Shown piece after piece: positions 7,974 to 16,401 of a stretch of 23,748 bases of DNA (the stretch's first letter is position 1; the number at the start of each line of letters is the position of its first letter). Both the position numbers and the translations under genes were made by a program. The stretch comes from Candidatus Methylomirabilota bacterium (lineage in GTDB: Bacteria; Methylomirabilota; Methylomirabilia; Methylomirabilales; JACPAU01), in the NCBI GenBank assembly GCA_016180705.1, contig JACPAU010000222.1, positions 1-23,748 on the forward strand. The letters are read 5' to 3'. The notes under the pieces are model-generated. The model searched no databases. It was given only the letters and a program-made list of their open reading frames with translations, and had not been told where the DNA came from.

Positions 7974-9014
7974 GTGCCGCCGGCCATCCGGGAGCGGATC
8001 GAGGAAAACGAGCGGCAGACGCTCTCCCCCTTCGCCGCGTTCGCCGCAGCGAGCCGCGGGCGGGAACATCCGGAAGAACCGTGCCCCGTCCGGACCGCCT
8101 TCCAGCGGGATCGCGACCGGATCATCCACTGCAAGGCGTTCCGCCGGCTCAAGCACAAGACCCAGGTCTTCCTGGACCCGGAGGGGGACCACTACCGGAC
8201 CCGCCTCACCCACACGCTGGAGGTGGCGCAGATCGGCCGGACGATCGCGCGGGCGCTCCGGCTGAACGAGGACCTGACGGAGGCGCTGGCCCTCGCCCAC
8301 GACCTGGGGCACCCCCCCTTCGGCCACGCCGGCGAGGAGGTCCTGGACGCGCTGCTCCCCGGCGGCTTCCGGCACGAGGAGCAGAGCCTGCGGGTCGTGC
8401 GGGTCCTGGAGCGCGAGGGGAAGGGCCTCAACCTCACCCTCGAGGTGCACGACGGGATCGCGCGGCACAGCAAGGGGCGGGGCGGGCCGGGCGTCGCCGC
8501 CGAGGGGGAGGAGGCGCCGTTCACCCTCGAGGCCCAGGTCCTCCGGATCGCGGACCTCATCGCCTACGTGAACCACGACATTGACGATGCGATCCGCGCC
8601 GGGCTCCTCACGGCCGCACAGTTGCCTGCGGAGGAGGTCCGGGTGGCGGGGGAGACCCACTCGGCCCGGATCGGGCGGATGGTCCAGGATGTCGTCGCGC
8701 ACTCGTGGGAGCAGCCGCGCATCCGGATGGGGGAGCCGATGCACCGGGCCCTGCTCGGGCTCCGGGCCTTCCTCTTCGAGCGGGTCTACGACAACCCCCG
8801 CAGCCGGCGGGAGTTCGTTAAGGCCACCAAGGTCATCCGGGAGCTGTTCGCCTTTTTCCGGGAGCACCCCGGGGATATTCCCTCCGAGATCCGGCGGGTC
8901 AGCGGGGAGGACGGCGACCGGGCGGCCTGCGACTTCATCGCCGGCATGACCGACCGGTACGCGCTCACCTGCTACGAGCGGCTCTTCCTGCCCCGGACGT
9001 GGACGGTCCTGTGA
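7974..9014 (+). CDS. dgt: dGTPase-type deoxynucleoside triphosphate triphosphohydrolase (HD domain)
   Basis: The enzyme hydrolyses dNTPs (classically dGTP) to deoxynucleoside and triphosphate, and is a cytoplasmic HD-superfamily metalloenzyme. With the GTG at 7974 the product has 346 residues, typical of the short bacterial dGTPase-like group. Metal ligands are visible: H80 (RTRLTHTLEVAQIGR), H109-D110 (AHDLGHPPFGHAGEE) and D202 (YVNHDIDDA). The N-terminal motif DRDRIIHCKAFRRLKHKTQVF is hallmark Dgt sequence. GTG 7974 is preferred because GAGGAG (7958-7963) lies about 10 bases upstream. A GTG at 7956, overlapping the previous stop as GTGA, would add six residues and is the alternative. No truncation is seen. 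Confidence 0.93.
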   Translation: MPPAIRERIEENERQTLSPFAAFAAASRGREHPEEPCPVRTAFQRDRDRIIHCKAFRRLKHKTQVFLDPEGDHYRTRLTHTLEVAQIGRTIARALRLNEDLTEALALAHDLGHPPFGHAGEEVLDALLPGGFRHEEQSLRVVRVLEREGKGLNLTLEVHDGIARHSKGRGGPGVAAEGEEAPFTLEAQVLRIADLIAYVNHDIDDAIRAGLLTAAQLPAEEVRVAGETHSARIGRMVQDVVAHSWEQPRIRMGEPMHRALLGLRAFLFERVYDNPRSRREFVKATKVIRELFAFFREHPGDIPSEIRRVSGEDGDRAACDFIAGMTDRYALTCYERLFLPRTWTVL

Positions 9015-9054
9015 CGTGGATGGAGGGGACCGGGGCGCCCGGGGGGGCGCGGGC

Positions 9055-10467
9055 ATGAAGGCGCTCGGTGCGGGCGCGGTGATCGTGGGGAGCTCCGCGG
9101 GCGCGTTGGCCTGCGGGACGGTCCTGGCCGGCGCCGGCATCCCGACGCGGATCCTGGAACCGGGCGAGGCGGTGGGGGAGCCGTACCGGGACATCGCGCA
9201 CCCTCCCTATCACTTCGACGCCTTTCCGCCGCTCCTCTGGGGCCTTCCGGCCGGCGCGGCCCTCACGGAGGCCCTGGCCCCCCTGGTCCTCCCTCCCTTC
9301 AAGTGCCACGATCCCGGGCTCCAGGTGATCCTCCCCCGCCACCGCCTGAGCCTGTACGCCGACGACGCCCGCCTCGATCGGGAGCTCCGGCGCGAATGCG
9401 GTGCCCGCGCGCCGGGAGCCCGGGCCTTCCTGGCCGACCTAGCGACGCTGGCGGGCCGCTTCGCCACCGGACCGGCCGTCCCGCCGCCCCTCGTCCCCCG
9501 TCCGGGCGCGCCGAACCGCTCCCGGCTCCGGCGGGACCTGCTCCCGTGGTTTCCGCCGGTCCGCGGTGGGCTGACGCCGGTGGAGGATTTGCTGGCGGCG
9601 CATGGGGTCGGCGAGGTCTTCGCAGAGGCCGTGGCGGTCCTGACCGCCTTCTGGTTCGGCCAGCCCCCGGGCTTCTGCCCCGCCCTGGCCCTGGCGCTCC
9701 TCATCGAGCGGCTGCGCGGAGGTCTCTACCTGCCGGCGGGGGGCGCGCAGGCCCTCACCGACGCCCTGGTCGCCGGGTTTTTCCGCGCGGGCGGGTACCT
9801 CCGGGCGGGGGCGCCCGTGCAGGCGCTCCTCACCCGGTTCGGGCGCGTGAGCGCGGTCCTCACGGGCGCGGGGGAGGCGGTGCCCTGCTCGGCCGTCCTG
9901 CTCGCCCCGGGGGGAACCCCGCCCTTCCGGAAGGCTTCCCGCCCGGCAGAGGACGGCAGCGTGCCCCCGCCGGTCGGCCCCCCGGCCGGGGCGGTCCTCC
10001 ACCTGGCCGTTCCCGACACCGTCCTCCCGCCGCTCCTGGGTCCCTGCGCCCTCGCGGCGCCGGGGGGGGCGGACGGCCCCCTGTGCCTGCTCACGCTCTC
10101 CCCCGTCGGCGATCCCGTTCGGACCCCCCGCGGCGAGCGCGCGCTCACGGTCCTCTTCCTGCCGGGGCGGGAGGAGGACGGGGCAGCGCTGGCCGGCGCC
10201 GCCCCGGAGCGCCTCCTCGCGCGCCTCGAGCCGATCCTCCCCGGCGTCGGCCGCTTCGTCCGGTTCGCCGCGGTCCTCCCCGCCCCGCCCGCCGCCCGCG
10301 AGGAGGAGGCGGCCAGCGCCCGGCTCTGGTGGGTCCACGCCATCCGGGAGCCGCTCGGGCCGCGCAAGGGCTGCCTCCTCCTGCCCCGGGCCGGGTTGCT
10401 CGGCCGGGGCCTGTTGAGCGAACTCTGCTGGGGCCGCTACGTGGCGGCCTACCTCCTCGCACACTGA
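9055..10467 (+). CDS. CrtI/amine-oxidase-like FAD-dependent oxidoreductase, substrate unknown
   Basis: The 470-residue product resembles phytoene-desaturase/amine-oxidase type flavoproteins. The N-terminus AVIVGSSAGALACGTVLAGAG ending in E35 is a Rossmann nucleotide-binding motif, but its glycines are degraded: the usual GxGxxG reads G12-S-S14-A-G-A17. At about 225-260, YLPAGGAQALTDAL followed by RAGGYLRAGAPVQALL matches the family's second signature, where the substrate domain returns to the FAD domain, and GEAVPCSAVLLAPGG is the typical strand after it. Pro/Ala/Gly content is high. ATG 9055 is used; an in-frame GTG at 9016 lacks a ribosome site and would add a Gly-rich tail. It sits between dgt and a response regulator with 7 bases to the latter, so operon membership is likely. 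No substrate can be assigned, and loss of flavin binding is possible. Confidence 0.68.
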   Translation: MKALGAGAVIVGSSAGALACGTVLAGAGIPTRILEPGEAVGEPYRDIAHPPYHFDAFPPLLWGLPAGAALTEALAPLVLPPFKCHDPGLQVILPRHRLSLYADDARLDRELRRECGARAPGARAFLADLATLAGRFATGPAVPPPLVPRPGAPNRSRLRRDLLPWFPPVRGGLTPVEDLLAAHGVGEVFAEAVAVLTAFWFGQPPGFCPALALALLIERLRGGLYLPAGGAQALTDALVAGFFRAGGYLRAGAPVQALLTRFGRVSAVLTGAGEAVPCSAVLLAPGGTPPFRKASRPAEDGSVPPPVGPPAGAVLHLAVPDTVLPPLLGPCALAAPGGADGPLCLLTLSPVGDPVRTPRGERALTVLFLPGREEDGAALAGAAPERLLARLEPILPGVGRFVRFAAVLPAPPAAREEEAASARLWWVHAIREPLGPRKGCLLLPRAGLLGRGLLSELCWGRYVAAYLLAH

Positions 10468-10474
10468 GTGTGAG

Positions 10475-11437
10475 ATGGCGTCCCAGTCGAAGATCTTGGT
10501 AGTGGACGACAACCGGAACATCTGCGATCTCATCGCGGCCCGGCTGAAGGAGCGGGGGCTCGAGGTGGCGACCGCCGCCAACGGCCTCGAGGCCCTCGAG
10601 ATCACCAAGCGGGACCGCCCGGACCTGGTCCTCCTGGACATCATGCTCCCCTGGTTGAACGGCTTCGAGGTCGCGAAGGTCCTGAAGGCGGACGCCGCCA
10701 CCCGGCAGATCCCGATCATCTTCCTGACGGTGAAGGACCGCATCCAGGACAAGATCATGGGGTTCCAGATCGGGGCGGACGACTACATCACGAAGCCGTT
10801 CAACTGGGACGAGCTGCTGGCGCGGATCGGAGCGGTCCTCCGCCGCGCTGCCGCCCCGCCCCGGGAGCCTGCCCCGGCGCCGCCGGTGCCCGAGGCGAAG
10901 TCGCGGGGGATCGCCGGGGGGCTCACGGACGTGTCGCTGGCCAACCTCATCCAGTTCATCGAGGTGGACAAGAAATCGGGGATCCTCACCCTGACGCACC
11001 CCAAGGGCTCGGGCTACGTCCTCTTCAGCGAGGGGCGCGTCGCCAACGCCGTGGCCGGGCGGTTCCGGGCGGAGGCCGCCCTCTTCCACATGCTCGGCTG
11101 GCAGGAGGGGGGCTTCGCCTTCGAGCCCTGGCACGCCCCGGTGGAGCAGGTGATCACCGCGGGAAACCAGGAGCTCCTCGTCCAGGGGCTGAAGCGGAAG
11201 GAGGCGGTGGCGGGCCTGCGGGCGCGCCTGCCGGCGCCCGGGACGCGGCTGGCGCCGCGGTCCGGGCAGGCCGAGGAGGTCGGGAAACCCGAGACCCGCG
11301 AGGTGTGGGAGGCGTTCGCTGACGGGCGAACCGTGGAGCACGTGGTAGACGCGCTGGAGGTGGACGAGCTCACGATCCTGGAGACGGCCGCCGCCCTGTA
11401 CGAGCGGGGGCTGCTGGCGGCGCAGGGCGGCCCGTGA
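10475..11437 (+). CDS. Response regulator with receiver and PATAN (DUF4388) domain
   Basis: The product has 320 residues. Residues 6-122 form a receiver domain: D11-D12, phospho-acceptor D55 (LVLLDIMLPWLNGFE), T85 and K107 (ITKPFNWDELLARI). A Pro/Ala linker (about 125-143) leads to a PATAN/DUF4388 domain at about 146-225, shown by GGLTDVSLANLIQFIEVD, KKSGILTL, YVLFSEGRVANAVAG and EGGFAFEP. The final ~70 residues (VWEAFADGRTVEHVVDALEV) look like a small winged-helix-like module, as often follows PATAN domains. PATAN domains are associated with surface motility and polarity signalling in other bacteria. Output here is probably protein-protein rather than DNA-binding. No kinase lies in the window. 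Confidence 0.88.
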   Translation: MASQSKILVVDDNRNICDLIAARLKERGLEVATAANGLEALEITKRDRPDLVLLDIMLPWLNGFEVAKVLKADAATRQIPIIFLTVKDRIQDKIMGFQIGADDYITKPFNWDELLARIGAVLRRAAAPPREPAPAPPVPEAKSRGIAGGLTDVSLANLIQFIEVDKKSGILTLTHPKGSGYVLFSEGRVANAVAGRFRAEAALFHMLGWQEGGFAFEPWHAPVEQVITAGNQELLVQGLKRKEAVAGLRARLPAPGTRLAPRSGQAEEVGKPETREVWEAFADGRTVEHVVDALEVDELTILETAAALYERGLLAAQGGP

Positions 11438-11453
11438 GGGACGGAGGGGAGCG

Positions 11454-12836
11454 ATGCTGGAGCGCCTGTTCCGGCTGCGGGAACACGGCACGAGCGTGGG
11501 GACGGAGGTCCTGGCCGGGCTGACCACCTTCATGGTCATGGCCTACATCATCTTCGTGAACCCGAGCATCCTCTCGTTCGCCGGCATCAAGGACCTGCAG
11601 GGTCTGGGGCCGCCGTTCGCCCCCACGCTGGCCGCCACGTGCCTGGTGGCGGGCGCCATGACGATCCTCATGGGGGTGGGAGCCAACTACCCCCTGGCCA
11701 TCGCGTCCGGGATGGGCCTGAACGCCGTGGTGGCCTTCCAGCTGGTGGCGGGGATGCGCCTCCCCTGGCCGGCGGCCATGGGGGTCATCTTCATCGAGGG
11801 CGTGCTCATCGCGCTGCTGGTCCTCAGCGGATTCCGGGAGGCGGTGATGGACGCGATCCCCCTCGCGCTGAAGCGGTCCATCAGCGTCGGCATCGGCCTC
11901 TTCATCCTCTTCATCGGCCTCGTGTCGGGGGGCTACGTGAAGCCGGGCACCGGCATCCCGGTGACCCTGGGGGATTTCGCCTCGATCCCCACGCTGGTCG
12001 CGGTGGTGGGCCTCCTCCTCACCGCCCTCCTGATGGTCCGCCGGGTGAAGGGGGCGCTCCTCCTGGGGATCCTCCTCACCACGGCCGTGGCCATCGTGCT
12101 GAACGCCCTGAGCGGCTCCACCGCCTTCTCCACCCCGGGCGTCGCGGTCATCCCGAAGCGCATCGTGGGTTGGCCCGACTTCTCCACGCTCGGGCAGGGG
12201 GTCAACCTCACCGTCTTCGTCCGTCTGGGCGTCCTCTCCGCGGTCCTCACGATCTTCTCCATCATGCTCGCCGACTTCTTCGACACGATGGGGACCGTGA
12301 TCGGCATCGGGGGGGAGGCCGGCTGGCTGGACGCCCGGGGGAAGCTGCCCCGCTTGAAGCGGGTCCTCTTCATCGACTCGCTGGGCGCGGTCTTCGGCGG
12401 GGCCGCCTCGAGCAGCAGCGCCACCACCTACATCGAGAGCGCGGCGGGCGTCTCGGAAGGGGGGAAGACCGGGCTCACCTCGGTCGTGACCGGCTGCTGC
12501 TTCTTCCTGGCTCTTTTCTTCGCCCCGGTGGCCGGGATCGTCCCGGCCCAGGCGACCTCCGCGGCCCTGATCGTGGTGGGCTTCCTGATGTGCGCGATCG
12601 TGAAGGACATCCCCTTCCACGACTTCGAGGAGGGGTTCCCGGCTCTCATGACGATCGTCTTCATGCCGTTCACCTACAGCATCACGAACGGGATCGGGGC
12701 CGGCTTCATCACCTACGCCTTCCTGAAGGTGGCCCGGGGGAAGGCGGCCGAGGTCCACTGGATGCTCTTCCTCGCGGCGGGAGCGTTCCTCCTCTACTTC
12801 GTCCTGCCGGTTCTGAAGGCCACGTTCGCCCTCTAG
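11454..12836 (+). CDS. NCS2-family purine (adenine/guanine/hypoxanthine) permease, AzgA-like
   Basis: This 460-residue inner-membrane protein imports nucleobases by proton symport. It belongs to the AzgA-like branch (COG2252 type) by REHGTSVGTEVLAGLTTFMVMAYIIFVNP-like sequence at the N-terminus, GANYPLAIASGMGLNAVVAF (TM3), LADFFDTMGTVIGIGGEAGW (TM8) and SSSSATTYIESAAGVSEGGK (TM10), which hold the purine-binding residues. About 12-14 hydrophobic helices are apparent and the length is normal. ATG 11454 follows GGAGGGGAG at ideal spacing. The gap to the upstream response regulator is only 16 bases, so it is probably cotranscribed and there is no room for its own purine riboswitch. Exact purine specificity cannot be read from sequence. 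Confidence 0.93.
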   Translation: MLERLFRLREHGTSVGTEVLAGLTTFMVMAYIIFVNPSILSFAGIKDLQGLGPPFAPTLAATCLVAGAMTILMGVGANYPLAIASGMGLNAVVAFQLVAGMRLPWPAAMGVIFIEGVLIALLVLSGFREAVMDAIPLALKRSISVGIGLFILFIGLVSGGYVKPGTGIPVTLGDFASIPTLVAVVGLLLTALLMVRRVKGALLLGILLTTAVAIVLNALSGSTAFSTPGVAVIPKRIVGWPDFSTLGQGVNLTVFVRLGVLSAVLTIFSIMLADFFDTMGTVIGIGGEAGWLDARGKLPRLKRVLFIDSLGAVFGGAASSSSATTYIESAAGVSEGGKTGLTSVVTGCCFFLALFFAPVAGIVPAQATSAALIVVGFLMCAIVKDIPFHDFEEGFPALMTIVFMPFTYSITNGIGAGFITYAFLKVARGKAAEVHWMLFLAAGAFLLYFVLPVLKATFAL

Positions 12837-13108
12837 GCCGGCTCCAATGAATCACGCCTATCGCTCACGCGACGGCCGGGGTGCCGGGCCAAATGACGAG
12901 CATCACGAGCGCCCTGGGAGCCGCCGCCCTCTTCCCGGGGCGAGCCGCTCCTCCGCCCGATACCCAGACAGGGCTGCGTCGCGGCTCACCCCGGCGGGCG
13001 GCGACCGGAGGCGAATCGGTCTGTCACGTCCGATTAGCGGCCGCATTCTAGCACTGGTAGCTCGACGTGGAAGATACAAGGCGACGTCAGTTGGCCGGGC
13101 ACTAGCCG
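12837..13108 (+). other. Noncoding gap between the purine permease and endonuclease V
   Basis: These 272 bases hold no convincing gene. The second half (about 13020-13108) is visibly less GC-rich than the neighbouring genes and has a small inverted repeat. I see no terminator with a U-run after the permease, no tRNA and no known riboswitch. It probably contains the promoter of the following gene, but no clear -35/-10 pair stands out. Confidence 0.5.
13014..13035. repeat. Inverted repeat AATCGG-N10-CCGATT
   Basis: AATCGG at 13014-13019 and its exact complement CCGATT at 13030-13035 are separated by 10 bases, about 75 bases before the endonuclease V start. It could be a small hairpin or a dimeric regulator site; a 6-base arm can also arise by chance. 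Confidence 0.3.
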
Positions 13109-13885
13109 ATGGTTGGACCCCGCCACTCGTGGGCGGTCTCAGCGGCGGACGCCCGCGCGCTCCAGCGGCGGCTCCGGGAACGCGTGATCCGGGGTGACGC
13201 CCTGGGCCCGGTCGCGGTAGTCGCGGGGGCGGACGTGGCCTTCGCAGGCGAGGAGGCGGTCGCCGCCATCGTCACCCTCTCCGTCCCCGCGCTCTCGCTC
13301 TGCGAGGTCGTCGCGGCGCGTCGGCGCGTCGCCTTCCCCTACGTGCCGGGGCTCCTGACGTTCCGGGAGGGGCCGGCCCTCGAGGCGGCCTTCCGCCGGC
13401 TGCGCCGGCGGCCCGACCTGATCCTTTTCGACGGCCACGGCCTGGCCCACCCGGCGCGCTTCGGGCTGGCCTGCCACCTCGGTCTGCGATGGGACGTGCC
13501 GGCGGTCGGATGCGCGAAGAGCCTGCTTACCGGGGAGGTGGCGCTCGAGAGGCTCGGCCGCCGTCGCGGGGGGCACCGGGCGATTCGGGCAGAGGGGGAG
13601 GTGGTTGGGGCGGCCCTCCGCACGGCGGATGGAGTGCGCCCCATCTTCGTCTCGGCCGGGCACCGGGTGAGCCTCGCGACGGCGCTGCGCCTCGCGTTCC
13701 GCTGCTGCCGCGGCTACCGGGTCCCGGAGCCCCTCCGCCTCGCCGACGCCGCCGTCGCCCTTTTGAAGCGGCGGGGGGGGAGCGTGCTCGCCCCGGAGGA
13801 TCTCACGCCGCTGCTCCGATTTCCGAGGCAGCGGCGCGCGGCGGCGCGGGCTCGGGCTCGCCTTGACACCCCCGGGACCGCGTGA
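13109..13885 (+). CDS. nfi: Endonuclease V (deoxyinosine 3'-endonuclease)
   Basis: EndoV nicks DNA (or RNA) one phosphate 3' of inosine, starting repair of deaminated adenine. The 258-residue product keeps the catalytic triad: D42 (GADVAF), E87 (FREGP) and D108 (LILFDGHGLAHPARFGLACHLG), matching Thermotoga EndoV D43/E89/D110. The wedge PYVPGLLTF with Tyr78 and the conserved GCAKSLL lysine (K137) are also present. The core ends near residue 225, and an Arg/Ala-rich tail of about 30 residues (FPRQRRAAARARARL) follows, longer than the usual family length. ATG 13109 gives the conserved HSW-x-(8-10)-LQRRLRERV N-terminus but has no clear ribosome site. The promoter of the TCA operon overlaps the 3' end. 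Confidence 0.93.
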   Translation: MVGPRHSWAVSAADARALQRRLRERVIRGDALGPVAVVAGADVAFAGEEAVAAIVTLSVPALSLCEVVAARRRVAFPYVPGLLTFREGPALEAAFRRLRRRPDLILFDGHGLAHPARFGLACHLGLRWDVPAVGCAKSLLTGEVALERLGRRRGGHRAIRAEGEVVGAALRTADGVRPIFVSAGHRVSLATALRLAFRCCRGYRVPEPLRLADAAVALLKRRGGSVLAPEDLTPLLRFPRQRRAAARARARLDTPGTA

Positions 13886-13891
13886 TAGCGT
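13863..13891 (+). promoter_or_regulatory. Putative sigma70 promoter of the TCA operon
   Basis: A perfect TTGACA (13863-13868), exactly 17 bases of spacer and TAGCGT (13886-13891) lie at the 3' end of nfi. TTGACA is conspicuous in this GC-rich sequence. Transcription would start near 13898 and give a leader of about 230 bases before icd. The -10 box matches the consensus at only three positions. Confidence 0.42.
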
Positions 13892-14012
13892 CCCGCTACG
13901 ATGTCCGCCCGCACTGCCCCGGCGGCGGCGGGCGAGGGATCCCCGCGGGCGTGTTGGGAAGCCGGGGCCCGCGACTTTCCCCTGAGCATGTCCCCTACCA
14001 GGGCGCTGGCGA

Positions 14013-14030
14013 GGCCGCGCGTGCGCGGCC
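14013..14030 (+). promoter_or_regulatory. Perfect GC palindrome in the icd leader
   Basis: GGCCGCGC-GT-GCGCGGCC is an 8-base perfect inverted repeat with a 2-base centre, about 100 bases before icd. It could form a hairpin in the leader RNA, or act as a DNA-level operator. It directly precedes the smaller hairpin with a T-run. Confidence 0.4.
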
Positions 14031-14031
14031 G

Positions 14032-14047
14032 GGGCTAGCGCCCTTTT
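14032..14047 (+). terminator. Short terminator/attenuator-like hairpin before icd
   Basis: GGGC-TAGC-GCCC followed directly by TTTT (14044-14047) looks like a minimal intrinsic terminator. It lies downstream of the putative operon promoter, so it would act as an attenuator; alternatively it ends nfi transcripts. The 4-base stem is weak on its own but stacks beside the preceding palindrome. Confidence 0.3.
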
Positions 14048-14129
14048 CCCGCGTCGAGGTGGTGAGGGACGGAGCAACCGAACCGGTGACCGGACCCGCG
14101 GGACTAACCCCGGGACGGGGAGAAGCACC

Positions 14130-15365
14130 ATGCCCACCAGCCTTCGCCTGAAGCCTCCGAGAGACGGCAAGAAGATCGCCCTGAAGAAAGGGGTCCTACA
14201 GGTCCCCGACGTGCCGGTCATCCCCTTCATCGAGGGGGACGGGACGGGCCGGGACATCTGGCCGGCTGCCGTCCGGGTGCTCGACGCGGCGGTCGCCAGG
14301 GCGTACGGAGGATCCCGGCGGATCGCCTGGTTCGAGGTGTACGCGGGGGACAAGGCGGTCGCGAAGTACGGGACCGACCGGAAGGGCGCGCCGCTCTACC
14401 TGCCCCAGGAGACCTTGGACGCCATCCAGGAGTACCTGGTCGCCATCAAGGGCCCCCTCACGACCCCCGTGGGGGGCGGGCTCCGGTCCCTGAACGTGGC
14501 GCTGCGGCAGCTGCTGGACCTGTACGTCTGCCTCCGCCCGGTCCGCTACTTCGGCGGCGTGCCCTCCCCGGTGAAGCACCCGGAGCGGGTGGACATGGTC
14601 ATCTTCCGGGAGAACACGGAGGACATCTACGCCGGCATCGAGTGGCCGGCCCGGACCCCGGAGGCCCGGAAGGTGATCGCGTGGCTCCGGAAGGAGCTGG
14701 GGGTGAAGCTCCGCTTCCCCGGCTCCTCGGCCATCGGGATCAAGCCGGTCTCGATCGAGGGGAGCGAGCGCCTCGTCCGGGCGGCCGTTGAGTACGCCGT
14801 CCGCCACAAGCGCCGCAACCTCACCCTCGTGCACAAGGGGAACATCCAGAAGTTCACGGAGGGGGGCTTCAAGACCTGGGGGTACGCCCTGGCCAAGCGG
14901 GAGTTCGGGGACCTCACGGTCTCCTGGGAGGAGTGCGGCGGGAAGCCCCCCGCCGGGAAACTCCTGATCAAGGACGCCATCACCGACGCCTTCCTCCAGC
15001 AGATCCTCACCCGGCCCGATGAGTACGACGTGATCGCGACCACCAACCTGAACGGGGACTACATCTCGGATGCCCTGGCGGCCCAGGTGGGGGGAATCGG
15101 CATCTCCCCCGGCGCGAACATCAACTACGAGACCGGCCACGCCATCTTCGAGGCCACGCACGGCACCGCCCCGAAGTACGCCGGCCTGGACAAGGTGAAC
15201 CCCGGGTCCGTGATCCTGTCCGGGGCGATGATGTTCGAGCACCTCGGGTGGGTGGAGGCGGCCGGGAAGATCCACGACGCCATGGCGGCCACGATCCGGC
15301 AGAAGCGCGTGACCTACGACTTCGCCCGGACTTCGCCCGGCTCATGGAGGGGGCCACCGAACTGA
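14130..15365 (+). CDS. icd: NADP-dependent isocitrate dehydrogenase, C-terminus frameshifted
   Basis: Oxidative decarboxylation of isocitrate to 2-oxoglutarate; the enzyme is of the E. coli homodimeric NADP type. Substrate residues are S120, N122, R126, R136 and R160 ([32 protein letters not shown]), each offset by +7 from E. coli. [15 protein letters not shown] and VTYDFAR hold the NADP-selective Lys/Tyr and Tyr/Arg pairs. An exact 11-bp duplication at 15318-15339 shifts the frame just after that Arg. The open frame then adds 11 unrelated residues ([11 protein letters not shown]) and stops at 15365, giving 411 residues. With one copy removed the frame runs to TAG 15404-15406 and ends [25 protein letters not shown], the classic family C-terminus (421 residues). 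Start ATG 14130 follows GGGGAGAAG. It is the first gene of the TCA operon. Confidence 0.9.
   Translation: MPTSLRLKPPRDGKKIALKKGVLQVPDVPVIPFIEGDGTGRDIWPAAVRVLDAAVARAYGGSRRIAWFEVYAGDKAVAKYGTDRKGAPLYLPQETLDAIQEYLVAIKGPLTTPVGGGLRSLNVALRQLLDLYVCLRPVRYFGGVPSPVKHPERVDMVIFRENTEDIYAGIEWPARTPEARKVIAWLRKELGVKLRFPGSSAIGIKPVSIEGSERLVRAAVEYAVRHKRRNLTLVHKGNIQKFTEGGFKTWGYALAKREFGDLTVSWEECGGKPPAGKLLIKDAITDAFLQQILTRPDEYDVIATTNLNGDYISDALAAQVGGIGISPGANINYETGHAIFEATHGTAPKYAGLDKVNPGSVILSGAMMFEHLGWVEAAGKIHDAMAATIRQKRVTYDFARTSPGSWRGPPN
15318..15339 (+). repeat. Exact 11-bp tandem duplication in icd
   Basis: GACTTCGCCCG occurs twice head to tail (15318-15328 and 15329-15339). A single copy restores the conserved reading [10 protein letters not shown]. 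Duplication of this kind arises by replication slippage or by a sequencing/assembly error. Confidence 0.95.
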
Positions 15366-15392
15366 AGTGCTCCGCGTTCGCCACGGCGCTGA

Positions 15393-16352
<960 letters not shown>

Positions 16353-16401
16353 CCCCGGTCCCGGGCCGGTCCCTCCGCGTCCCCTTCCCGGGGTAGGTGC
16401 C

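Noticed and set aside
9016..9054. Upstream GTG start for the flavoprotein
   Set aside because: It would add a Gly/Arg-rich stretch with no family counterpart and has no ribosome site; ATG 9055 begins right before the nucleotide-binding motif.
11438..11453. Possible purine riboswitch before the NCS2 permease
   Set aside because: Only 16 bases separate it from the upstream stop, filled by the ribosome site; no aptamer can fit.
12847..13197. 116-codon + strand frame between the permease and endonuclease V
   Set aside because: It runs into the conserved start of endonuclease V in another frame, has low-complexity Arg/Pro/Ser composition and no ribosome site.
13882..14151. 89-codon + strand frame in the icd leader
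   Set aside because: No ribosome site, overlaps the icd start, Pro/Gly/Arg-rich without motifs; the region is better read as an untranslated leader.
16353..16401. GC-rich CCCCGG/CCGGGG arms between mdh and fumA as a terminator
   Set aside because: The pairing is imperfect with a long loop, there is no T-run and the gap is short; readthrough within an operon is more likely.
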